The notes below the pieces were generated by a model. That model had not been told where the DNA came from. It searched no databases and saw nothing but the letters and a program-made list of their open reading frames with translations. A stretch of DNA of 64,000 nt from an uncultured Bacteroidales bacterium (GTDB lineage Bacteria; Bacteroidota; Bacteroidia; Bacteroidales; F082). A program made the position numbers and the translations under genes. Shown piece by piece: positions 42,257 through 50,454 of the stretch (position 1 is its first letter; the number at the start of each line of letters is the position of its first letter). The DNA lies in assembly GCA_946184615.1 (NCBI GenBank), contig CAMHFN010000008.1, positions 23,148 through 87,147 on the forward strand. Direction: 5' to 3'.

Positions 42257-45102
42257 TTGACGTGCATTCATATAACAGCCTGTGTTACGGCACGATGCCG
42301 GTGGCGGACTTGGTAGGCAGAGCTGCCTCGTATGGTTATGGCACCTTGCCGTTGACCGACATCAACACCACCATGGGTGCCGTCGACTTTGTGATGGAAT
42401 GCCGGCAACAAGGCATCAGGCCGGTGGTGGGGGTGGAGGTGCGCAACGGCAACGAGTTGTTGTATGTGGCGTTGGCCCGAGATAATGTAGGCTTTGCCGA
42501 GATTAACCGTTTCCTTACCCGGCACAACTTGACCCGACAGCCTTATCCTATGGCGGCACCTGCTTGGGAGCGTGTCTTTGTGGTCTATCCTTGGGGGAAG
42601 CGCAAGCCTGCCCAGCTGAAGGCCAACGAGTTCTTGGGCGTGCGTTTTGCCCAGCTCACCAAGATGTTTCGGATGGAGTCGTTCGACAAGCTGGTGGCGA
42701 TGCAGCCCGCCACTTTTGCTGTGGCCGAAGATTTTCAGTTGCATCAATGCTTGCGGGCCATTGATGAGAATGTGCTGATCACCCGTCTCGATCCCATAGC
42801 TTGTGCCGGTCCCGACGAGATCCTGCTGCCGTTGGAGCGGGTCAAGACGGGCTATGCCTTGTATCCCCAACTGGTGGAGAATGCCGAGCGTCTTTTGGAA
42901 CATTGCGAGATTAATCTGGACGATAGCCCCAAAAACAAACGCTGCTTCACGGGTAATGTCCGTGACGACCGTGAATTGCTGCGTCAGCTAGCCTTCGAAG
43001 GGATGGCCTATCGTTATGGAACAACCAACAAGACGGCACGTGCTCGTATCGAAAAAGAACTGGAAATCATTGAGCAGATGGGCTTCTGCGCCTATTTCCT
43101 CATCGCCTGGGACATCGTGCATTTTGCCATGAAACAAGGTTTCTACCATGTAGGCAGGGGCAGTGGTGCCAACAGTGTGGTGGCGTACTGCCTGAAGATT
43201 ACCGATGTCGATCCGATTGAGTTGGATCTCTACTTCGAGCGTTTTCTCAACCCCAAGCGGAGTAGCCCGCCCGACTTCGACCTCGACTTTTCGTGGAAGG
43301 AACGTGACTGGGTGATCGAACACATCTTTAAAAGGTACGGCTCCGACCATGTGGCGTTGCTGGGAGCGACGGTCACCTTTCAGGAAGACTCCATCAGCCG
43401 AGAGACGGGCAAGGTGTTCGGTCTGCCCAAGGGAGAGGCCGATCCGCTGGAACGTATCCGCGACTTTCCCCGTCAGCGTTCCATCCATGCTGGAGGCGTG
43501 CTGATCACCGAGGAACCCATTACCGACTATGCGGCACTCGACCTGCCCCCAAAAGGTTTTCCGACCACGCAATACGACATGTATTCAGCCGAGAAGCTGG
43601 GCCTGGTGAAAATCGATGTGCTTAGCCAGCGGGGTATCGCCCACATCCGCGATGCCGTGGAACTAGTGGAACGCCATCACAAGGTGCACCTCGACATCCA
43701 TCAGGTGGAGGCTCTTAAAGAAGATGCGCTGGTAAAGCAACAACTGCTTCAGGCGGAGACTTGCGGCTGTTTCTATATCGAGAGTCCTGCAATGCGAGGT
43801 TTGTTGCGTAAGCTGCGTTGTTCCGACTACAAGACCTTGGTGGCCGCCAGTTCCATCATCCGTCCTGGAGTGGCGCGGTCGGGGATGATGAAGGAATACA
43901 TCCACCGCTTCCATCATCCTGAGACTGTGGACTACAAGCATCCGTTGCTGAAACAGCTCCTTAAGGAGACCTACGGTGTGATGATTTACCAAGAGGATGT
44001 GCTCAAGGTGGGACATTGTTTTGCGGGGCTGGACTTGGCCGACGCCGATGTGCTGCGTCGTATGATGGGCCACAAGATGCGCGACAAGCGTGAGTTTGAG
44101 CAAGTGACGAAACGCTTCTTCGACAACTGCAAGGCCCGAGGCTATCCCGATGCGTTGGTACAGGAACTCTGGCGGCAGATTGAGTCGTTCTCAGGCTATT
44201 CGTTTTCCAAGGCCCACTCGGCTTCTTACGCTGTGGAGAGCTACCAAAGCCTCTATCTGAAAAGCCATTATCCCTTGGAGTTTCAGGTGGCGGTGATCAA
44301 TAATTTCGGCGGTTTTTACCGGCCGTGGTTCTACTTCAACGAGGCGAAACGCATGGGGGCAACCGTCCAGTTGCCTTGTGTCAACCATAGCGAATACCTC
44401 ACCGTGTTGGAAGGGAAGACGATCTACATGGGCTTTGTGTTTCTCCAAGGCATTGAGCGTCAGTTTGTGGAACACATCGTTGCCGAGCGTAAGGCCAGAG
44501 GCCCTTTCGCTGACTTGGAAGATTTCACCCAGCGGGTGCCGTTCCACCTGGAGCAGCTCGTCTTGCTCATTCGTGGCGGGGCATTCGGGTTTACCCAAAA
44601 GACCAAGGCGGAACTGCTTTGGAAGGCTCATCTGCAAAAAGGCGAGGCCCGAAAAGCACAGCCAGAGACGCTTTTCAAGTCGGAAAGCCAGCGTTTTGCG
44701 TTTCCGGATTTCAAGGCCAATGCCTTGCACGATGCTTACGAAGAGATTGAATTGTATGGATTTCCTGTCACGATGAGTTGGTTTGACTTGTTGGAAACCT
44801 CCTTCCGGGGTGAACTGATGGCTGTGCAGATGTTGCCGTTCAAAGGCCGTCGCTTCAGGATGCTGGGCAAGCTGATCACCATCAAATACGTGCGGACCTG
44901 CAAGGGTGAGCCGATGGCGTTGGGCACCTTTGTCGATGCCACCGGCGAGCCTTTCGACACGGTGCATTTCCCTCAGGTGTTCAAGGGCTATCCCTTCCAA
45001 GGAGACGGGGTGTATCTGTTGTTGGGCCTCGTGACGGAGGAATTCGGCCAACCCTCCTTGCAGGTGGAGAAAATGGCGAAGATGCCTTACAAAACCGTCT
45101 AG
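42250..45102 (+). CDS. Second, shorter DnaE polymerase (DnaE2/error-prone-like)
   Basis: 950 residues, much shorter than the 1541-residue replicative DnaE. The PHP domain is degenerate (VHSYNSL and LTDINTTMG, missing several metal-binding histidines). The polymerase site is intact: GRGSGANSVVAYC (~300) and PDFDLDFSW (~340). It lacks the N-terminal exonuclease. A C-terminal OB-fold-like region is present (RMLGKLITIKYVRT...GTFVDATG). It is translationally coupled to dinB, behind an S24 repressor, so probably a damage-induced translesion polymerase. No imuB-like gene is present, unlike the imuA-imuB-dnaE2 cassettes of Proteobacteria. Confidence 0.88.
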   Translation: MLIDVHSYNSLCYGTMPVADLVGRAASYGYGTLPLTDINTTMGAVDFVMECRQQGIRPVVGVEVRNGNELLYVALARDNVGFAEINRFLTRHNLTRQPYPMAAPAWERVFVVYPWGKRKPAQLKANEFLGVRFAQLTKMFRMESFDKLVAMQPATFAVAEDFQLHQCLRAIDENVLITRLDPIACAGPDEILLPLERVKTGYALYPQLVENAERLLEHCEINLDDSPKNKRCFTGNVRDDRELLRQLAFEGMAYRYGTTNKTARARIEKELEIIEQMGFCAYFLIAWDIVHFAMKQGFYHVGRGSGANSVVAYCLKITDVDPIELDLYFERFLNPKRSSPPDFDLDFSWKERDWVIEHIFKRYGSDHVALLGATVTFQEDSISRETGKVFGLPKGEADPLERIRDFPRQRSIHAGGVLITEEPITDYAALDLPPKGFPTTQYDMYSAEKLGLVKIDVLSQRGIAHIRDAVELVERHHKVHLDIHQVEALKEDALVKQQLLQAETCGCFYIESPAMRGLLRKLRCSDYKTLVAASSIIRPGVARSGMMKEYIHRFHHPETVDYKHPLLKQLLKETYGVMIYQEDVLKVGHCFAGLDLADADVLRRMMGHKMRDKREFEQVTKRFFDNCKARGYPDALVQELWRQIESFSGYSFSKAHSASYAVESYQSLYLKSHYPLEFQVAVINNFGGFYRPWFYFNEAKRMGATVQLPCVNHSEYLTVLEGKTIYMGFVFLQGIERQFVEHIVAERKARGPFADLEDFTQRVPFHLEQLVLLIRGGAFGFTQKTKAELLWKAHLQKGEARKAQPETLFKSESQRFAFPDFKANALHDAYEEIELYGFPVTMSWFDLLETSFRGELMAVQMLPFKGRRFRMLGKLITIKYVRTCKGEPMALGTFVDATGEPFDTVHFPQVFKGYPFQGDGVYLLLGLVTEEFGQPSLQVEKMAKMPYKTV

Positions 45103-45112
45103 ATGTTAATTA

Positions 45113-46285
45113 TTATTCACAGAGTTCTTCGACTTCACTTAGATTGCCGAAATGGAATTCTTCAATGACGCGGAGCGGTCGTATGGGGAAGTCAACGGTG
45201 GTCTCGGGCTCGTCGTCCACCTGTTCGGTCCTTTTGCCATTGACAAAATCAATATACTGGTAATAGGAGCCGCCACCATCAGGCCAATACATGGACTGGT
45301 CGAACGAAAGGAGGTGGCAATAGCCCCTGTCGTCATAGCGGAAGGTGTATGTTTTTGAAGATTCCGTGAAGGCATATACCATCAAGTTCCCATCTTGGAT
45401 ATATGCATCCACATCAGTCCAGTCATCAATGCTTTTGCCTTGGAACTCAAGATGGTATTCTCCATTGCTATCCTTGAAATAGATGGCGAACCGCGAACTA
45501 TGCACATTAATGACCAGATCGTCGATACCGTCGCCGTTGAGGTCACCTTCATCGTAGGTAGGATCAAGTTCAGTGGAGCAGAGCGCTTCTTTGGTGTTTC
45601 CTGAATATTCAAAGATGTCTTCGTCAATTTGGTCGACCTCGTCGTAGAAATTGCAAACCTCATCACCAATCCTGAAAGCGGAAAGTTTTTTCAGTGGCGT
45701 GTCTTTCAGTTCGTAAGTGTCGGTCCTGTAGTGGTAATTGTCCGAGTCCATCTCGTGCCACTCGATTTCTGTCGTTAAGGTTTTGTTGACTAAATCATAG
45801 TGTTCGACATGGTCGTCATCGACACCGTATTCCATGATGAAGTCTGTCAGATAGAAATCATCGTCTTGATATTGTAAAACGTAGCTTTGGTACACTTCAT
45901 CGTCGGTGCGGTATAGGTCCTCGATGGTTAGATAGCCGTCTTCGTCAATGACAATGCCCTCCCAGTTGGCATAGAGCTCATCTGGGTGGTTGTTGATGGG
46001 ATAGCTGCGAAACAGGGAATACTTGCCTTGCTTGTCGCCGAAATAGATCTTTAACCCGTCGCCCTTGGTTGGGACGATGTTTTCTTCGGGATCACGAAGC
46101 ACTTCTTTCAATGCGATTACCGCTGAGTCCATGAAACCGTCTTGGTTGAGGTCGCCTATTCCGAACAGGACCTCTTCTTCGGGTTGCTCAGCGGTTTGAG
46201 TTGTTTGATTATTGTTATCGCCATTGTTGCGGCAGGAACAAAATGCAACTGCAAGGGCAGTCATAATGATGAAACTGTTTTTCAT
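45113..46285 (-). CDS. Lipoprotein with EF-hand-like repeats
   Basis: 390 residues from MKNSFIIMTALAVAFCSC (lipobox CSC); the track's longer start runs back through the promoter and the tRNA fragment. Two calcium-binding-like loops of DxNxDGxxD type (DLNQDGFMD and DLNGDGIDD) recall dockerin/FG-GAP repeats. No enzymatic motif. It is the last chromosomal gene before the island, with a -7 box at 46313-46320. Confidence 0.8.
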   Translation of the reverse strand: MKNSFIIMTALAVAFCSCRNNGDNNNQTTQTAEQPEEEVLFGIGDLNQDGFMDSAVIALKEVLRDPEENIVPTKGDGLKIYFGDKQGKYSLFRSYPINNHPDELYANWEGIVIDEDGYLTIEDLYRTDDEVYQSYVLQYQDDDFYLTDFIMEYGVDDDHVEHYDLVNKTLTTEIEWHEMDSDNYHYRTDTYELKDTPLKKLSAFRIGDEVCNFYDEVDQIDEDIFEYSGNTKEALCSTELDPTYDEGDLNGDGIDDLVINVHSSRFAIYFKDSNGEYHLEFQGKSIDDWTDVDAYIQDGNLMVYAFTESSKTYTFRYDDRGYCHLLSFDQSMYWPDGGGSYYQYIDFVNGKRTEQVDDEPETTVDFPIRPLRVIEEFHFGNLSEVEELCE

Positions 46286-46312
46286 GGTGAAGATCGAATT
46301 GGTATTTTGAGG

Positions 46313-46320
46313 CAAAGATA
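46313..46320 (-). promoter_or_regulatory. -7 box for the 45113 lipoprotein
   Basis: TATCTTTG on the minus strand, 27 bp before the chosen start, supporting it over the longer ORF. Confidence 0.6.
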
Positions 46321-46430
46321 AAAAAGTTTTTGTGATGGGAGAGGGGGAATGATAGATGACTTTTCTCGTGGCCATTTTCCTCAAAAAACAAGGAGTCACG
46401 AACATTCGTAACTCCTTCATTTTCAATTTG

Positions 46431-46475
46431 TCGGGGCAAAAGGACTTGAACCTTCGACCCCCTGCTCCCAAAGCA
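46431..46475 (-). other. attL: 3' fragment of tRNA-Pro(UGG)
   Basis: Minus strand reads TGC-TTTGGGA-GCAGG (anticodon loop with TGG), a variable loop, a T-arm with TTCAAGT loop and GAAGG/CCTTT stem, the acceptor strand TGCCCCG and discriminator A. The matching 5' half (acceptor strand, D-arm) is absent; the sequence diverges at the anticodon 5' stem. An element that integrates into a tRNA 3' end leaves exactly such a fragment on one side and a complete tRNA on the other. The integrase gene starts 200 bp away, so the element lies to the right. Confidence 0.85.
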
Positions 46476-46542
46476 TGAAAAACCACTTTTCACACATAAT
46501 CAACAACTTACATTTTTATTTAATTATTTCTATATCAAATAC

Positions 46543-46573
46543 TTGCGTATATGGATATTTATACCTATTTTTG
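46543..46573 (+). promoter_or_regulatory. Integrase promoter
   Basis: TTG at 46543-46545, 20-bp spacer, TATTTTTG at 46566-46573; the leader is about 95 nt. Confidence 0.6.
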
Positions 46574-46590
46574 CATGGTTTTAGAAGTCT

Positions 46591-46622
46591 GAGTGCAAAT
46601 GGAGTGCAAATTTTTTGCACTC
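46591..46622 (+). promoter_or_regulatory. Direct/inverted repeat in the integrase leader
   Basis: GAGTGCAAA occurs twice (46591 and 46602), followed by the inverted TTTGCACTC (46614-46622). It could be a hairpin in the leader RNA, or recombinase/excisionase arm sites near attL. Confidence 0.5.
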
Positions 46623-46673
46623 AGAACGAAAAAATCAAACGCGCAACTAATAGATAATTAAACCTTTAGAGAA

Positions 46674-48014
46674 ATGAAACTCACACCATCCATGTACGAA
46701 CCTCTCTTCGTCAGTGTCACTGAACATGTCACAGTGAACACTCTCTACGACGTAAGACGAGTAAAAAAAGATGGCACTTACCCTGTATATATTAGGGTTT
46801 GCTGCCGTCACGACAAGCTGTATTTACCCACGGGCATCTCGCTCACTCCTGAAGACTATGCCAAGGCGCTCATCGTCAAGACTGGCTCCACTAAAATCTG
46901 TAAAGCCAAGGCGCAAGTCGGCCAGGTCTTCAAAAAAGTCAACGACGCAGTCGACTCCCTCAATGCCGAGAACAATTTCACCTTTGAGAATCTGAAGAAC
47001 ATCCTCGCTGGCCCTCAAAAGACCCAGCCCAAGTCGGTCACCCTTCTTGAATACTGGATGGAGTTTGGCGAAAGCAAAAACACAGAAAAGACCCGCGAGC
47101 AATACCTCAACGCGCTGAAGAGCTTTTATCGCTTCCTCGGTTGCACCGTCACTTGTCACATTAAGAGACGTTCCAAGGAAAGAGTCTTCACCGTCAAGGG
47201 CAAGAAAGCCAAGGTCACTCCCTCCTTCGTGAATGAGACAATTATCAAGCAATGGGATGCCTCGATGGAAGAAGCTGGTTTATCCATTTCCACCCGTAGC
47301 ATCTATCTCCGTGCCCTTCGTGCCGTCATGAACAACCTTGGCCAAAACAACGTCATCAGCAAGACCCCCAAGTTCTCCATCAAGTCTGGCACCCGCCGCA
47401 AAGAGGATTTCATCCCTGTCTCTGATATTGTGAAAATCCGCGACTATAAGAAAAGAGAAGGAAAGAAGGCCGCTGATTGGTGGCTCATCCTCTATCTCTG
47501 CAACGGCAGCAATCTGAAGGACCTGTCCACCCTCGTATGGAACGACGACTACTTCTATAATAAGGAGTTGTCCTACATTCGTGGCAAGATAGCCGACAAG
47601 GTGAAGGTCACCGTCCGTATTCCCGTCACGGAACCATTGGAGAAGCTGCTCGGCAAATACGCCAGCAAGCCCGTGAAAGGCAAGCTCGTCTTCCCGCAGA
47701 TCCTCCGTGATGCCAAGTATGAGCCGGAAATGGAAAGCCGCACCCACGACTTCAACCGCCAAATCCGCAAAGGCATGAAAGGCGTTTGTGAAAAGCTCGG
47801 CATCCGTCCCGTCACCGCTTCCACCGCTCGTAATTCCTACATCACCACGCTAACCTGGCATGGCATCTCCGATGCCTTCATCGACTCCATGGTCGGCCAC
47901 GTCGATTCCAAGAACGTCCTCCGAGGCTATCAAGGCACCATCAGCCCAAAGAAGCGATTGAAGGTAAACAACCTCCTCTTCATCGATCCAGAGATTGACG
48001 AAGACGAAGAATGA
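46674..48014 (+). CDS. int: Tyrosine recombinase (island integrase)
   Basis: 446 residues. N-terminal arm-binding segment (TYPVYIRVCCRHDKLYLPTGISL), SAM-like core-binding domain (~130-220), and catalytic domain. Visible catalytic parts are TARNSYITTL (second arginine), VGHVDS (GH box) and the nucleophile LRGYQG. The box I region, LCNGSNLKDLSTLVW, lacks the usual arginine at that place, as in some Bacteroidota mobile-element integrases. It lies next to attL, pointing into the island, and is followed by a terminator. It should excise and integrate the element at tRNA-Pro. Confidence 0.92.
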   Translation: MKLTPSMYEPLFVSVTEHVTVNTLYDVRRVKKDGTYPVYIRVCCRHDKLYLPTGISLTPEDYAKALIVKTGSTKICKAKAQVGQVFKKVNDAVDSLNAENNFTFENLKNILAGPQKTQPKSVTLLEYWMEFGESKNTEKTREQYLNALKSFYRFLGCTVTCHIKRRSKERVFTVKGKKAKVTPSFVNETIIKQWDASMEEAGLSISTRSIYLRALRAVMNNLGQNNVISKTPKFSIKSGTRRKEDFIPVSDIVKIRDYKKREGKKAADWWLILYLCNGSNLKDLSTLVWNDDYFYNKELSYIRGKIADKVKVTVRIPVTEPLEKLLGKYASKPVKGKLVFPQILRDAKYEPEMESRTHDFNRQIRKGMKGVCEKLGIRPVTASTARNSYITTLTWHGISDAFIDSMVGHVDSKNVLRGYQGTISPKKRLKVNNLLFIDPEIDEDEE

Positions 48015-48017
48015 ATC

Positions 48018-48045
48018 AAAAGCCCGGCGCTCCGCTGGGCTTTTT
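48018..48045 (+). terminator. Intrinsic terminator of int
   Basis: AAAGCCC..GGGCTTTTT with an inner GCG/CGC pairing, 3 bp after the int stop. Confidence 0.85.
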
Positions 48046-48098
48046 CTATATCTTCGCCGCACCTTAATAATATAGGCATTCATCAAACTCCATTAAAT

Positions 48099-49169
48099 AT
48101 GACAGCATCAATGTTTAAGATCCACGCCGATTTGGACGGCTATCTCGAAGACCCCGTTTTCGGGCCACTCAATGAAAAAATCTATGCGACCATCTTGGAT
48201 GTCAGCGAACCCAACTACGCTGATGGCCGACTCTACCGCTTGACCCGCACGCCCTTCTTAGTGATGCGCGATGCCTATAGGCAGCTCAATAAAATCGTCC
48301 TCGAACGTCATCCCGAAGAGTCCTTCAAAGCCAAGTACCTTCGACCACTCAAAGACGAATACGAAGACTCCCACTATGCCCAGCTCGTTTTCTCCGTGGT
48401 CTATGTCGTTTTCTCCATTCTGGGCACCAAGCAAAGCGAGCGCATGATGATGGCCATCGAACGCTCCATGGCGGCTGAGTCAAACTATTTCCCCATCTTC
48501 AAGCGGCTTGCCAGTGAGCTTGCCAGCTCTGGCTTCGCCTTCGATGTCAACGCCAAATCACCCATGCCGCCCGACTGGCATTTTGAATACATCAAGCTGA
48601 ATGAAAGATACAACGCGCTGCAGCATGATTATGAAGAGCTGCAAATGGCCGCTTTCAAGGATAAAGACAACCAGCTAAGCTTTGGCTTCACCAATGCGCC
48701 TGACGGCTCTGATATCCCACGCGATAGCATCATTCAGGTCGTTGACCTGCTTAATTCCACATTGGAGGCCAAAACCTCGAATGTCTTCAAGCTGCTGCGC
48801 TATATCTTCTCCAAGACACAAGGCGACCTCGTTGAGTTGGTGAAGTTCAAAGAGGAAATGTTTGATGCCAATACCGTCACATCCTACACCTCCAACCTGG
48901 CCTTCAATAGGGAGTTCTCAAAAATCGACCTTATCCGTGTTTTTCGTGCCATCTATGATTTGCGTATGATCATCTCTCGCGACGGTCAAGACCTCTCGCT
49001 CGATGAGTATTTCAACACCCTTGGCGACCTGCTTGATTACAAGCTCTCCGATGCCAACAAATACTTCAGCAACTCCATCGGTGAAGGCTGCTCCGAAGCT
49101 ACTATCACAGCCATTTTCGACACCCTCGCACAAGCACTTCTAAATAAGTCAGTTAGGAAAATAGGATGA
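48099..49169 (+). CDS. Hypothetical island protein, 356 residues
   Basis: Not recognised. No signal peptide or membrane segment. Mostly helical and charged; the N-terminal ~100 residues include LVFSVVYVVFSILGTKQ, and the central part has a coiled-coil-like stretch (YIKLNERYNALQHDYEELQMAAF). It lies between int and the HTH genes, a position often taken by element regulatory or accessory genes. Confidence 0.7.
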   Translation: MTASMFKIHADLDGYLEDPVFGPLNEKIYATILDVSEPNYADGRLYRLTRTPFLVMRDAYRQLNKIVLERHPEESFKAKYLRPLKDEYEDSHYAQLVFSVVYVVFSILGTKQSERMMMAIERSMAAESNYFPIFKRLASELASSGFAFDVNAKSPMPPDWHFEYIKLNERYNALQHDYEELQMAAFKDKDNQLSFGFTNAPDGSDIPRDSIIQVVDLLNSTLEAKTSNVFKLLRYIFSKTQGDLVELVKFKEEMFDANTVTSYTSNLAFNREFSKIDLIRVFRAIYDLRMIISRDGQDLSLDEYFNTLGDLLDYKLSDANKYFSNSIGEGCSEATITAIFDTLAQALLNKSVRKIG

Positions 49170-49206
49170 AAAAATCATCCATGAATCATATATGACTCCT
49201 GCATTC

Positions 49207-49259
49207 ACGTGATTGTTTACCCGTTTCTTCGCCGACGGATAACCCTAAAACAATCACGT
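49207..49259 (+). promoter_or_regulatory. 12-bp perfect inverted repeat ahead of an HTH gene
   Basis: ACGTGATTGTTT (49207-49218) and AAACAATCACGT (49248-49259), 29 bp apart, ending one base before the ATG at 49261. It can fold over the ribosome entry site or act as a paired operator. Confidence 0.65.
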
Positions 49260-49260
49260 C

Positions 49261-49626
49261 ATGTATCAACCTAACGAAACTGTGACTTTCGACAGCCTTC
49301 CTGATGCCGTCTCTAAGCTGATGAAGGATGTTGGCGAAATGAAGTCCATGCTGCAAACCATCGCCAAGCGCGATGGCCAGCCCCAAAAAGAATGGATGAG
49401 CGTCGAAGACCTCATCATCTACCTTCCTGGCAAGCCCGCCCGTCAGACCATTTATTCGTGGGTCTGGAAAAAGGCCATCCCTTACCACAAAGCCGGAGCC
49501 AAGCTCCAATTTCTTAAATCCGAAATTGATGCCTGGATCCTTGGTGAGGATTTCACCGTCAACGACGATGAAACCATCACCGTGCCCCTAAAGGCTCGCA
49601 AGGCCACGAAAGGAGGCCGTCAATGA
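49261..49626 (+). CDS. Excisionase-like helix-turn-helix protein
   Basis: 121 residues. WMSVEDLIIYLPGKPARQTIYSWVWKKAIPYHKAGAKLQFLKSEIDAWI is the MerR/excisionase-type HTH common in Bacteroidota mobile elements. The preceding ~45 residues are probably coiled-coil. Its stop overlaps the next start (ATGA). Likely regulates excision or replication of the element; no direct evidence. Confidence 0.85.
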   Translation: MYQPNETVTFDSLPDAVSKLMKDVGEMKSMLQTIAKRDGQPQKEWMSVEDLIIYLPGKPARQTIYSWVWKKAIPYHKAGAKLQFLKSEIDAWILGEDFTVNDDETITVPLKARKATKGGRQ

Positions 49627-49871
49627 ACAATCCCAAAGGTTTTGTCAAAAAAGAGGATGTCGTCTTGACCCATCCCGACCTCTCCAAGCTATGGCTCGAC
49701 TCTGGCGATGTCCTTCGCTTGCTCCATTGCTCGATGCGCACCCTCTGCAAGCTCCGCGCCAAAGGCTTGCCTTATTACAAGGTTCACACCCATTATTGCC
49801 TCTACAAGCTCGATGAGATCATTGCCTTCATCGAAAACCAAAAGAGAAAGGAGGACGACGATGAGCAGTGA
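49623..49871 (+). CDS. Second excisionase-like HTH protein
   Basis: 82 residues: SGDVLRLLHCSMRTLCKLRAKGLPYYKVHTHYCLYKLDEIIAFIEN, the same HTH class as its upstream neighbour. It overlaps both neighbours by 4 and 11 bp, so the four genes 49261-52268 form one translationally coupled operon. Confidence 0.85.
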   Translation: MNNPKGFVKKEDVVLTHPDLSKLWLDSGDVLRLLHCSMRTLCKLRAKGLPYYKVHTHYCLYKLDEIIAFIENQKRKEDDDEQ

Positions 49872-50454
49872 TTTCCTCGATTTCTTGCCCCGTTTCTCTT
49901 ACTTCAGCAGACCAATCACCAACACCCAGCCATCCATGGAATACACCCTTCTGGATGCCTATCACTACATCATTGGAGGCGTTTCTGAGTTGGCCACCGA
50001 AACCTGCCGCTCGTTGCCTGAAGACCGCCGCAAAGTCTTCAAGAAGACCCATTTCGACTACTGCACTTTCTCAGGCATCTTCACAGGGCGCAACTCGGAA
50101 AACCTCGTTCGCCATTCCATGCTGTTCTGCTTCGACTTCGACCACCTTCAGGATGTCGAAGCCACCTTTGGCCAGCTCATCAACGACCGCTATTTTGAGA
50201 CCATGCTGCTCTTCCGTAGTCCTTCAGGCGATGGCCTCAAATGGGTCGTGTCGATGGAGCAAAACTACTTGCGCCGTGAGAAGTATTTCCCCGACGACAC
50301 ACCAGCCAAATATCACCCCATCTTCTTCGAGGCTGTCAAACAATACTTGTTTTCCACCTACCAGCTCGAAGCCGATGGCAAATGCAAAGATGTCGCCCGC
50401 GCCTGTTTCCTGCCATACGACCCGCAGGCCTATATCAATCCCAAACTGTCATGA
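49861..50454 (+). CDS. VirE N-terminal/BT4734-type primase-like protein
   Basis: 197 residues from an ATG overlapping the previous gene; the track's longer frame starts inside that gene. FCFDFDHLQDVE (D-x-D) and RSPSGDGLKWVVSM match the catalytic pattern of the archaeo-eukaryotic primase-like BT4734/VirE-N family. It ends 4 bp into the next gene. Together they form a split primase/helicase used in replication of Bacteroidota integrative elements. Confidence 0.82.
   Translation: MSSDFLDFLPRFSYFSRPITNTQPSMEYTLLDAYHYIIGGVSELATETCRSLPEDRRKVFKKTHFDYCTFSGIFTGRNSENLVRHSMLFCFDFDHLQDVEATFGQLINDRYFETMLLFRSPSGDGLKWVVSMEQNYLRREKYFPDDTPAKYHPIFFEAVKQYLFSTYQLEADGKCKDVARACFLPYDPQAYINPKLS

Noticed and set aside
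41126-45102. Classical imuA-imuB-dnaE2 cassette
   Set aside because: The first gene is a catalytically intact DinB rather than ImuB, and no ImuA is present.
46431-46475. Complete tRNA gene
   Set aside because: Only the anticodon loop, T-arm and acceptor 3' strand are present; the D-arm and acceptor 5' strand are missing.
45113-46486. Track ORF of 457 residues as the lipoprotein gene
   Set aside because: Its first 67 codons run through the tRNA fragment and the -7 box; the signal peptide begins at 46285.
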